From NCBI GenBank assembly GCA_017464525.1, contig JAFTZM010000033.1, positions 240,697-304,696 of the forward strand: a stretch of 64,000 bases of DNA. Reading direction: 5' to 3'. A program made the translations under genes and the position numbers. This document shows positions 35,841 through 44,268 of this stretch, one piece after another. Numbering within the stretch: position 1 is the first letter of the stretch; every line of letters starts with the position of its first letter. This stretch comes from Clostridia bacterium (GTDB taxonomy: Bacteria > Bacillota > Clostridia > Oscillospirales > QAKW01). A model generated the notes under the pieces. That model saw only the letters and a list, made by a program, of their open reading frames with translations. It made no database searches and was not told the origin of the DNA.

Positions 35841-37377
35841 GGTTTCCACCTCCTTGCTTCTTTTCTTTAATAAAGTTCAAAATTGATTTGCCGAAGACTC
35901 TCCAAATGATCAGAAGTACGACCAGAACAACCAGAAGGGTCATGATCAGGTTAAAATACTGGGAGATCACAGATTCTCTATACAGAGAGAAGGAATCTTC
36001 GTAATTAAAACGGTCATTTGCGATCTTGAAGTGATTGATAGCATCCTCATAGCGGCCATACTGATAATAAACCTTACCCAAACCGATATGAGCAAGCTCA
36101 CAGTTTGCATTATTCTTCAAGACCTCGATCCAATAATTTTCAGCATCTTCATAAAGGCCCTGATCATAAAGGATGATCGCTTCATGAAGAGTTCTGCCAT
36201 ACTGTGTCTGATCGTAGACGGTAACAGAGCCGAAGTAAGCATCCAGAATCAAAGTCTTTTTTCCCAGCTTTGCCATAGCAACCGGGGTATAGAACAGACC
36301 TTGCTGCTTACCGTGGGCACCGTAGACAAAGGTCAGGTTTCCTTCGGAGTCATACTCGAAAACCTTACGAAGGTTAGTATCAAGCATGGTGATAAAACCG
36401 TCTTCATCCACAGAAACATCTTTAAAGATATTGCCCTGGCTCTTGGTAGCACGGCGGACCAAGTCACCATAGGTTCTGGACAATGTATTGCTGATCTTTT
36501 TAGTACTCTTAGCAGTAGGATCCAGGATATTGTTACCCAGGAAGTTCATCTTCATCAGCTGATCGGTATTTTCTTCACCGGCAGCAGCGATTACGGCATA
36601 AACAAAACCATAGTCGTCCACAACAAGGTTTTCAAATTCAGTAGGAACAAAAGTGACAAACGCCTGGTCAGCATCCTTACCGAGCAAAGCACGGTAGAAG
36701 CGACGCCATGCCAGCGTTACCATATCGGCCAGAGTCATCTGAACATCCGGAGCACCGAAATAACGAAGGAATACACCTTGCTCGTTGAACTCCATAATAC
36801 CATCCAGAGCGCCGGCACAGATAACATACAAAGACATATTCTTTGCAATAGCTACCTTAGTGGGCTTGAAATCACCGGTGAACAGATCGGAATTAGGAGC
36901 ACCGATGGTCTGGATGATCTTACCGCTTCTATCCTTATCCAGCTTCAGAACCTGACGATTACCGGTATCGCAGATATAAATGTATCCATATTTATCCACA
37001 ACAACGCTTTCGGGCAGGTTCATGGTATAGGGATGACCGTTTGCAGTAAGGGTCGTAAGGGTCTTGAGAAGCTTGAAATTGGAATCGAAAATATGCAAAC
37101 GAGCGATATTTTCACTTCCGTAATAATCGAGAATGTAGATCTCGTTCTGAGGGCTGACGTAAATATCCACCGCATTGGTCATTTCACCAACGCCGAGATC
37201 CTCACCATAATATACCTTTTCAGGGGTATAGCCGGAAGGAGTTACGACAACTTCGCCGTAGTAATTATAGTTATAGGTATTGAATGCAATATACGCCGAA
37301 GAAGGCATTGCAAGCATGGACGCTATAACCAGCATCACCATAAAGATGGCGCCAAATCTGACAAATCTATTTTTCAT
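35815..37377 (-). CDS. Secreted NHL-repeat and TPR protein with C-terminal membrane anchor
   Basis: 520 residues: signal peptide, then NHL/beta-propeller repeats (DIYVSPQNEIYILDYYG, VVVDKYGYIYICDTGNRQVLKLD, VDDYGFVYAVIA, VDEDGFITMLDTN), then about two TPR units (EAIILYDQGLYEDAENYWIEVL, ELAHIGLGKVYYQYGRYEDAINHF), a membrane helix near 478-500 and a basic-acidic tail. The domain order suggests a surface-facing receptor or scaffold anchored beside the permeases. Start at 37377 is set by AAGGAGG; an upstream in-frame GTG is too close to the site. Function inferred only. Confidence 0.8.
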   Translation of the reverse strand: MKNRFVRFGAIFMVMLVIASMLAMPSSAYIAFNTYNYNYYGEVVVTPSGYTPEKVYYGEDLGVGEMTNAVDIYVSPQNEIYILDYYGSENIARLHIFDSNFKLLKTLTTLTANGHPYTMNLPESVVVDKYGYIYICDTGNRQVLKLDKDRSGKIIQTIGAPNSDLFTGDFKPTKVAIAKNMSLYVICAGALDGIMEFNEQGVFLRYFGAPDVQMTLADMVTLAWRRFYRALLGKDADQAFVTFVPTEFENLVVDDYGFVYAVIAAAGEENTDQLMKMNFLGNNILDPTAKSTKKISNTLSRTYGDLVRRATKSQGNIFKDVSVDEDGFITMLDTNLRKVFEYDSEGNLTFVYGAHGKQQGLFYTPVAMAKLGKKTLILDAYFGSVTVYDQTQYGRTLHEAIILYDQGLYEDAENYWIEVLKNNANCELAHIGLGKVYYQYGRYEDAINHFKIANDRFNYEDSFSLYRESVISQYFNLIMTLLVVLVVLLIIWRVFGKSILNFIKEKKQGGGNHDDTEAVE

Positions 37378-37390
37378 TTCAGGCACCTCC

Positions 37391-38248
37391 TTAACCCTTA
37401 ATACCGGCGTGTGCCATCGTCTTTACTGTACTACTCTGAGCAAAGATAAAGAAGATGATCGGCGGTATCATCATCAATACAGAAGCAGCATACGCCTCAC
37501 CCGCACGGGCCACACTACCGGCGGCCGTGATCTGGCTCAAAGCGGTGGGAAGGGTCTTCAAGGTCTCTGTATAAATATACGAACCGGCAGTTGCATTCCA
37601 GTTACGCTGGAAAGAGAAGATTGCCAAAGTAAGCCAAGCGGGCTTGATAGACGGCATCACGATGGACCAGAGGATCTTCCAATCCCCTGCACCGTCGATC
37701 CGGGCAGCTTCGATCATTGCATCAGGAATCTCTGCCATATTCTGCTTCAAGAGAAACACACCCATGGTTGCAGCGATTTCAGGCAGCCAGTATGCAAAAT
37801 AAGTATCAACAATTCCCAAGTAGGACATTACCAGATATACAGGAATCTCAGTAACACCACCGGTGAACAGCAAGGACCATACAACCAGATTGAACATGGT
37901 CTTTTTGCCCGGGAACTTATTCTTTGCAAGAGGATAAGCGCACATTGCAGCAGAAATGATATGAACAACAGTACCGAGAATGGTATTTAACACAGTATTA
38001 AATACGTATCTGGAAAAGGGTACCCAAGAAGTAGAGGTGAGATCGAACAGCTTACGGAAGTTCATCAGAGTCGGGTTTCTGGTAAAGAAACGGGGCGGAA
38101 AGAGGAACAACTCGTTATAAGGCTTTAAGGACTGAACGATCGCATAAATCAAGGGCAAAGACATGAAGGCAGCATAGAGAGCGAGCAAAAGATAAGTCGA
38201 AACATCGCCAACAACAGACGCCTTGGTTCTTCTAAGTTTTGTAGACAT
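37391..38248 (-). CDS. Sugar ABC permease, MalG-like (pair 1)
   Basis: 285 residues, six membrane helices, EAA loop EAARIDGAGDWKILWSIVMPSIKPAWLTL, and the MalG-type end STVKTMAHAGIKG. It follows the MalF-like partner by 19 bases. Resembles permeases of LplC/AraQ type. Carbohydrate substrate by family; not determined. Confidence 0.92.
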   Translation of the reverse strand: MSTKLRRTKASVVGDVSTYLLLALYAAFMSLPLIYAIVQSLKPYNELFLFPPRFFTRNPTLMNFRKLFDLTSTSWVPFSRYVFNTVLNTILGTVVHIISAAMCAYPLAKNKFPGKKTMFNLVVWSLLFTGGVTEIPVYLVMSYLGIVDTYFAYWLPEIAATMGVFLLKQNMAEIPDAMIEAARIDGAGDWKILWSIVMPSIKPAWLTLAIFSFQRNWNATAGSYIYTETLKTLPTALSQITAAGSVARAGEAYAASVLMMIPPIIFFIFAQSSTVKTMAHAGIKG

Positions 38249-38267
38249 TCTTATTCACTCTCCTTTC

Positions 38268-39227
38268 TTAATCATGCGAGAAGCGGGCAAGCAGCTTATT
38301 GATCAGAACCTTAGTTACGATCATCAAAGCAAACAGCACAACCGCAATTGCAGAAGCGTAGCCCAACTCAAAACGGGTGTGACCGAAGTCGGAAATATGC
38401 AGGGTAATGGTATGACCTGCATAGTCCACTGACGGGAAGCCGAGCAATGCGGAGGAAATACCACCCACCGCAAAGGAAGATGCGATCTGCATAACCGCAC
38501 CGAACATCAGCATACCGCCCATCTGAGGCAGAGTGATGTAAAACAGTTCCTGGAAACGGTTGCGGACACCGTCGATAGCACCGGCCTCTGCCAAAGAGGG
38601 ATCCAGGTTCTGAAGACCGGCGATAAAGGACAGGAAGCTGGTACCCAAGGAGCACCACAGCTGAACGATAATAACGATATTCAACATATACTTGGTGTCC
38701 TTCAACCATGCAACAGGCTCATCCAAAACACCCATGTTCATCAGAACCGAGTTGATCAAGCCGTACATATCGCTGCTGAACAGATACTGGAAGATAAAGT
38801 AAATGTTTGCCAAGGTTGGTGCGTAGAAAACTACGGTAAAGAACGCTCTTGCAATGGAGGGCAGGTCATTGATGAACCATGCAAAGATAAAGCAGAGCAG
38901 GTAGCTGACAGGACCGGTTATGATCGCAAATTTCAATGTATTCTTAAGGGCGATCAGGAACACACTGTCCTCCAGGAACATTCTGAGATAGTTATCCCAA
39001 CCGATAAATACAGGGGTATTCAGAATGTCGTAGCGGGTAAAGGAAAGCACAACAGATGCCGCAATGGGAATGATGGTGAACAAAGTAAAGAACACCATGA
39101 AGGGCAGAATCATCAAATAATTGATCTTATTTTCCTTCATCTGCCGCCAGGTCAAAGCTGCTTTTTCGGAGAAAGACAACTTTTTCTTTTTCAGCAATTC
39201 AACTTCACGTTGTTTAGATGTAGCCAT
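38268..39227 (-). CDS. Sugar ABC permease, MalF-like (pair 1)
   Basis: 319 residues. A short charged N terminus (KQREVELLKKKKLSFSEKA), six membrane helices and the EAA loop EAGAIDGVRNRFQELFYITLPQMGGML. AraP/UgpA type. Its ATG shares one base with the stop codon of the binding-protein gene (TAATG), so the two are translationally coupled. Confidence 0.92.
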   Translation of the reverse strand: MATSKQREVELLKKKKLSFSEKAALTWRQMKENKINYLMILPFMVFFTLFTIIPIAASVVLSFTRYDILNTPVFIGWDNYLRMFLEDSVFLIALKNTLKFAIITGPVSYLLCFIFAWFINDLPSIARAFFTVVFYAPTLANIYFIFQYLFSSDMYGLINSVLMNMGVLDEPVAWLKDTKYMLNIVIIVQLWCSLGTSFLSFIAGLQNLDPSLAEAGAIDGVRNRFQELFYITLPQMGGMLMFGAVMQIASSFAVGGISSALLGFPSVDYAGHTITLHISDFGHTRFELGYASAIAVVLFALMIVTKVLINKLLARFSHD

Positions 39228-42200
39228 TAGTCTTTCGCCTCCTCAGGAACAGACAGATGATATTCGGAGCGCTTACGCCAGATCTCATCATTGATCTGTT
39301 CATTATAATAGAACAGTTTCTCACGGGGATTTGCATGGTTATTGGTAACATTACGGAATGCGTTGATCAGGTTACGGCCAACATAGTAGCCACCGACCAA
39401 TTCAGGAATCTCCTGAACCCACTGACGCTGCTCCTTAATGGCGGCAGCCTCCTCGGAGGACCATCTGATCTTCTCAAATGCGCCCAGGTTCGAGGTGGTG
39501 TATCTTGCAACAGAACCAATAGCCATTTCAACACGGTTACCGTAATCAGCGGCGATATCGTCGGAAGTCCACCACTTGATAAAGGTCCATGCATCCTGCA
39601 GCTGCTGCTCAGGATTCTTTGCCTGACGAATGGTCTTGGATACGATCATACAAGCGGACATACCGGTAGATTCCTCAGACCGATCAACAATGCCGGTTTC
39701 GGGATCAAGAGTACCGGGAATCGGAGCAACATCCCACAGACCGTTCAACTCAGGAGCAGACTCCTGCAAATAGGTAATATTGGAATAAGACTGCAGAACA
39801 AGGGGCATCTCGCCATTTCTGAAACGGGTGTACCAGTCATAGTCGGTGGGAAGGTCATACTGCAGATAGTAGCGAGTCCACTTTTCAAATGCATTGATAG
39901 AGAACTGCTCGGTAAAGTTGGTCACAACACCGCCATCGGCATAGGGAGTGTTGCCGCTCTGCAGAATGAAAGAGTAGAACACACCGCCGGTGGTAGGCGC
40001 AGTAGCACCCAGATGGGAGTCCAGACCAACTGTCATGTTGTTTGCTTGAATATAAGGAAGAATATTATCAAAATCATCCCAGGTATTGGGAGCAGAAATG
40101 CCCAACTCAGCAAAGATATCCGTTCTGTAGAACATCATGCTGAAGTTTTGGGTCTCAGGAAGGGCATATACTTCTGTAATGGCCTCACCCTTATCATTTG
40201 TGGTGCTGAGGGTATAAGGAACCATTGCATACTTGGTAAAGCGCTGAACTACATCCTCATAATCTTCAAACTGGCTGATATCGTACACTGCATCACGAAC
40301 ACCAAGGTTCATAGGCTCGGAACGACCCACATGGAGTGCGATATCAGGACCACGCCCTGCAACGATAGCCTTTGAAAGAATGCCCAAAGGAACCAAACCT
40401 ACATTAACAGAAATATCAGTCTCGGGAGTAAAGTAGTTATCGCAAAGGGTTTTCAGTACAGTTGCCTGGTCACGACCGGTACCAACCCAGACCACCAAGG
40501 AACGGCCACTCTCGCTAGCAGCACCAACGGAGGTATAGTCATCCACGAAGGAAGACCAGAAGGCACGAACTTCATGAGCCATATTTTCCCAGAAATTAGC
40601 GATCTGGCGGGTGGGAGTGGCTCCCTCACCGGTAAAGATGAACTTATCAAACTGAACCGGCTGATCACGCAGATCCAACATCCAGGAGCTCAGCGTACTA
40701 ATATTATCTTTAAAGGTAGAAAGACGGTCAGGAATTGTGTAAGGAGCTTCAATAAAATCTTCAAGCTGCTTTTTCAGAATAGTGATGATAGAAGCAGAGC
40801 CGAGGTTGCCGTTGATAGCAATCACGTCTTCTTCGATCGCCAGAATATCCTCGTAAACAGAGGCAAACATATCCATCAGATCAGCAATCTTGGTATCCAG
40901 CTCATAGTCACGATATGTATCGGGAGAAGTACCGGTCACCATGATGATCTTACGGTAAATATAGTTCAACTGATAAACAACATCCTCTGCCTGACGGCTC
41001 ACATCTGCCATGGGGCCAATAACAACCTCCATGGAGATCTCATGAGTTCCCTTGGTGAGGTAGAATTTATAGTCAACCTCTTCCCCGTTCTCATCAGTCT
41101 GGCCAAGAACAGTATAATGATATCCGATTCCGAAGGGGAAAGCCAGCGCATTTGCTTCGGCGAAAGGAACCTCACCGTCGATATAAAGTCTTCTATAGGA
41201 GGTGGAGTCCTCAACATAAGACTGACGATAACGAACGCCAATGGTATAGTAACCGTCCTCAGGAACATCAATGGTCCAGTTAACAGACTGACCGTTGGTA
41301 TTCCAGCTTTCGCCGCCCAAAACATTCAGGCGGGTCTTGCTGATGCTGTAGGGAGTCACTTTCGGATCGCTTCGATCATAGGCAGGTTGAATCAAGGATT
41401 CGCTCTTATCCACATAGTTCTCGGTTTCAAGCTCAAACTCCTGAGTCGCATCAACAGCGCCGTTGGCATCGTTTTCAGCGATGTATTCAGAATAAGACTT
41501 GCCGTCACCGTCATTATAAAGCTCGATATAGTCAAGCGCAAGAACGCCGGAAATAAAATCCAAAGTAATGGTATGAACGCCCGCAGTCAGATAAAACTTT
41601 ACAGGATCATCGAAAACACCGTCGGGATCGCGGACATCTTTGCTCAGCCAGCGAGCAGATTCCACCTGCTTGGAATAAAGCTCATTGCCGATGGCATCAA
41701 AGCTATTTTCCTCTTCCTCATCGGTCCAGTTCCGTTTCAGAGTATAACGGTCGGAGTCGCTGTGCGGAAGTGCACCGTCGATCTTAACGGCCATTTCATA
41801 GTCTTTGCCGTTGCCGTCTCCCAGCAAGGGGAAATATTCCAGACCTAATGCATACATACCGGTCTGCGGAATGGTGACAGTGTAAGTGAGAGACCCGGAA
41901 CCGTTCATCACCAGAACCTGATTACGACCCTCATAGGTCGCAGCACTCTGGTAGGGTGCAGTTGCAGACGTAACCTGATTACCTTCCAGCTTCACAGTAG
42001 GCAACTCCACATCATCTGCAGCATGCTCATTGTAGTAATCCACATATCTGCCGCTGCGGTGGAAGCCGACAAGGGAAACGTTGGTAGTCGTATCAACGCC
42101 CTCAGGGGTTACAGTTTCGGCGGGGACATAAGGACTTTCTTCCACCGCCTCCTCTTCTTCTCCTTCTTCTGCATCTGCGGATTCTTCGGATGTGACCTCA

Positions 42201-42319
42201 CTGCCTTCCAACTCTTCTTCATCCGCAAAAACGAATGTAGACATGGAAAACACCATGATCAAAGCCAAGATGGCAGCCAACAGCGACCGCAGAAGAGAAC
42301 TTGCATTCTTGCCTTTCAT
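39227..42319 (-). CDS. Very large extracellular solute-binding protein with two N-terminal beta domains
   Basis: 1030 residues, more than twice the usual size. Signal peptide 1-32, an acidic linker 33-66, a carbohydrate-binding-like beta domain 80-270 (LTYTVTIPQTGMYALGLEYF, HTITLDFISGVLALDYIELY), a second one 290-435 with the same logic (NWTIDVPEDGYYTIGVRYR, HEISMEVVIGPMADV), a helical spacer 440-600, then a family-1 solute-binding domain from about 607 (VVWVGTGRDQATVLKTLCDNYF, VVAGRGPDIALHV, WDDFDNILPYIQAN, DAWTFIKWWTSDDIAADYGNRVEMAIGS). No lipobox, so anchoring is unclear. First gene of the importer unit. Confidence 0.88.
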   Translation of the reverse strand: MKGKNASSLLRSLLAAILALIMVFSMSTFVFADEEELEGSEVTSEESADAEEGEEEEAVEESPYVPAETVTPEGVDTTTNVSLVGFHRSGRYVDYYNEHAADDVELPTVKLEGNQVTSATAPYQSAATYEGRNQVLVMNGSGSLTYTVTIPQTGMYALGLEYFPLLGDGNGKDYEMAVKIDGALPHSDSDRYTLKRNWTDEEEENSFDAIGNELYSKQVESARWLSKDVRDPDGVFDDPVKFYLTAGVHTITLDFISGVLALDYIELYNDGDGKSYSEYIAENDANGAVDATQEFELETENYVDKSESLIQPAYDRSDPKVTPYSISKTRLNVLGGESWNTNGQSVNWTIDVPEDGYYTIGVRYRQSYVEDSTSYRRLYIDGEVPFAEANALAFPFGIGYHYTVLGQTDENGEEVDYKFYLTKGTHEISMEVVIGPMADVSRQAEDVVYQLNYIYRKIIMVTGTSPDTYRDYELDTKIADLMDMFASVYEDILAIEEDVIAINGNLGSASIITILKKQLEDFIEAPYTIPDRLSTFKDNISTLSSWMLDLRDQPVQFDKFIFTGEGATPTRQIANFWENMAHEVRAFWSSFVDDYTSVGAASESGRSLVVWVGTGRDQATVLKTLCDNYFTPETDISVNVGLVPLGILSKAIVAGRGPDIALHVGRSEPMNLGVRDAVYDISQFEDYEDVVQRFTKYAMVPYTLSTTNDKGEAITEVYALPETQNFSMMFYRTDIFAELGISAPNTWDDFDNILPYIQANNMTVGLDSHLGATAPTTGGVFYSFILQSGNTPYADGGVVTNFTEQFSINAFEKWTRYYLQYDLPTDYDWYTRFRNGEMPLVLQSYSNITYLQESAPELNGLWDVAPIPGTLDPETGIVDRSEESTGMSACMIVSKTIRQAKNPEQQLQDAWTFIKWWTSDDIAADYGNRVEMAIGSVARYTTSNLGAFEKIRWSSEEAAAIKEQRQWVQEIPELVGGYYVGRNLINAFRNVTNNHANPREKLFYYNEQINDEIWRKRSEYHLSVPEEAKD

Positions 42320-42450
42320 AAACTACCTCCAATTTAGATTGATCAGTATCTCCAGCAGCATATAATTGCGTGTTTGTATCATCCGCCCGCAGTTGTTGAA
42401 CAAATTATACAAAAACGAATTGTACGCTTTTTTCCATACTATCGATATGA

Positions 42451-42479
42451 ATTATAGCACATTATATATACGATTTCAA
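42451..42479 (-). promoter_or_regulatory. SigmaA promoter of the giant-binding-protein importer locus
   Basis: TTGAAA, 17 bases, TATAAT on the minus strand. The leader to the start codon is about 125 bases, long enough for regulation. The 316-base gap 42320-42635 holds this promoter, the hairpin below and no gene. Confidence 0.8.
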
Positions 42480-42565
42480 TAAAATTTTTAACTTTTTACA
42501 AATAAATTGCTAATTTTTTCGTTCAGAATGAACTTTTTGAAAACAGTTTACATAACAAATTGGTC

Positions 42566-42623
42566 AATATAACCAAAAACGCTGCCAAATAAAATTTAAT
42601 GGCAGCATTTTTGGTCATATTGT
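42566..42623 (-). terminator. Long 23-bp hairpin, terminator of pncB
   Basis: Arms 42566-42588 and 42601-42623 pair over 23 positions around a 12-base A/T loop. The two non-identical positions are G-U pairs in minus-strand RNA but A-C mismatches in plus-strand RNA, so the structure favours the minus strand. The minus-strand RNA has an internal U-run (GUUUUUGG), so the inner 8 bp (GCTGCCA) plus this run can act as a terminator. Confidence 0.65.
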
Positions 42624-42635
42624 ACATTGTTGATT

Positions 42636-44075
42636 TTATCGACTTTTTAACAGATCGTGCTTGATCGTCCAGAGCTTTTGCGAGTAATCCACATAATATT
42701 CATGAGGATTCTCAAAACGTTTCACTTCATCCCACAAAAGATCCAGCTGCTCCAGGCAGTAGGTTCGGATCTCTTGGGTGGTGGGCTTTTGATAAACAAG
42801 CTCCCCGTTCAAGAAGATCGGCTTCAACAGCGCTTCGGCACGGTAATCCGTTACCACCTTCTCCTTCCAGGTATGAACCGGATCAAAGAGGGTATAAGGC
42901 TCCTTTTCATTGATCACTTCATCATGAAGAGTGATCAAGTCCGCAATGGCCATACCGCTGTCTTTAGAGAAGAAGCGGTACAGCTGTTTGAAGCAGGGCG
43001 TCGTGATCTTTTCGATATTTTCAGAGACCTTGATCTTGGGTGTAATAGAACCATCCTCTTCTTCTACAGCAACCAGTTTATAAACACCGCCGAATACAGA
43101 TTCGCTGCGGGAGGTGATCAGCCGCTCCCCCACACCGAACAGATCGATCTTTGCACCCTGCATAATGCAATCCCGGATGATATATTCATCCAGAGAATTG
43201 GATACCATGATCTTACAATCCGGATAACCGGCTTCATCCAGAACTTTTCTGATTTTTTTGGACAAATATGTGATATCGCCGGAATCGATCCGGACAGCCA
43301 CCGGTCGGCAGCCCATAGGCTTCAAGACCTCATCGAAGCACCGGATAGCATTGGGCAGACCGGATTTCAGCACATTAAAGGTATCGATCAGCAGTACGCA
43401 GGAGGTGGGATAATTCCGGGCATATGCGGCAAATGCATCATACTCTGTAGGAAAATTCTGGACCCAGCTATGGGCCATGGTTCCGGTGCAGGGCACATGA
43501 TAGAGTTTATCGCAAAGAGCGTTGGAAGTACCGGTGCATCCGGCGATATAGGCAGCACGTGCACCCATAACGGAAGCGGCAGTACCGTGGGCGCGGCGTG
43601 CGCCAAATTCACTGACCCCACGCCCATCGGCAGCCCGAACGATACGGGACGCCTTGGTGGCGATAAGGCTTTGGTGGTTCAAGGTGAGAAGAATCATCGT
43701 TTCCAGAAGCTGCGCCTGAATAGCAGGCCCCCGAACCACCAGGATAGGCTCACCGGGAAAAACAGGAGTCCCCTCCGGAACGGCATAAACATCACAGGAA
43801 AACTTAAAATTCCGCAGATAATCCAGAAAGCCTTCGGAAAAAAGATTTTTTTCCCGAAGAAAATCAATACTTTCCTCAGAATAGGATAAATTAGAGATGT
43901 AATCGATCACCTGATCAAGGCCGCAGCAGATGGCATATCCGCCACGATCGGGGATCCGGCGGAAGAAAACATCAAAATATACGATCTGCTCCCCTTTTCC
44001 CTCGTTATAATAACCGTTGCTCATGGTAAACTCATAAAAGTCATTTAACAAGCTTAATTCAAACTCAGAATCCAT
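42636..44075 (-). CDS. pncB: Nicotinate phosphoribosyltransferase
   Basis: 479 residues. Key family parts are the N-terminal LLNDFYEFTMSNGYY, FFRRIPDRGGYAICCGLDQVI, ALIATKASRIV with EFGARRAHG, CTGTSNALC, HSWVQNFPTEYDAF, and the phosphate-binding VRIDSGDITYLSKKIRKVLDEAG and DLFGVGERLITS. Makes nicotinate mononucleotide for NAD salvage. The start at 44075 has AAGGGG 5 bases upstream; an earlier in-frame Met is less good. Divergent from hppA. Confidence 0.93.
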   Translation of the reverse strand: MDSEFELSLLNDFYEFTMSNGYYNEGKGEQIVYFDVFFRRIPDRGGYAICCGLDQVIDYISNLSYSEESIDFLREKNLFSEGFLDYLRNFKFSCDVYAVPEGTPVFPGEPILVVRGPAIQAQLLETMILLTLNHQSLIATKASRIVRAADGRGVSEFGARRAHGTAASVMGARAAYIAGCTGTSNALCDKLYHVPCTGTMAHSWVQNFPTEYDAFAAYARNYPTSCVLLIDTFNVLKSGLPNAIRCFDEVLKPMGCRPVAVRIDSGDITYLSKKIRKVLDEAGYPDCKIMVSNSLDEYIIRDCIMQGAKIDLFGVGERLITSRSESVFGGVYKLVAVEEEDGSITPKIKVSENIEKITTPCFKQLYRFFSKDSGMAIADLITLHDEVINEKEPYTLFDPVHTWKEKVVTDYRAEALLKPIFLNGELVYQKPTTQEIRTYCLEQLDLLWDEVKRFENPHEYYVDYSQKLWTIKHDLLKSR

Positions 44076-44126
44076 TTTAACCCCTTCATTCATATTTTTA
44101 TGTTGAAAAACTGTTTGTTTTTGTTT

Positions 44127-44154
44127 ATTATAGCACGAAAAACTAATTTATCAA
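44127..44154 (-). promoter_or_regulatory. Candidate sigmaA promoter of pncB
   Basis: TTGATA, 16 bases, TATAAT on the minus strand, about 50 bases before the start. Confidence 0.6.
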
Positions 44155-44204
44155 TCCCCTTTGTTGTAATATACTCAAAAATTGTTTTATACAACAAGAT
44201 ATTC

Positions 44205-44233
44205 TTGATTTTGACTAATAAAAATGGTAAAAT
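44205..44233 (+). promoter_or_regulatory. Candidate sigmaA promoter of hppA
   Basis: TTGATT, 17 bases, TAAAAT, 35 bases before the hppA ATG. A second good match (TTGAAA, 17 bases, TATTAT at 44103-44131) lies further upstream, so transcription may start at two places. Confidence 0.55.
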
Positions 44234-44268
44234 ATTTAGAAATACTATAATGAAAGGAATGTTTTTTG

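Noticed and set aside
36031..37401. Long plus-strand open frames opposite the importer genes (also 39257-40375 and 40574-41848)
   Set aside because: All are antisense to genes with clear signal peptides, domains and ribosome sites; none has its own start signals.
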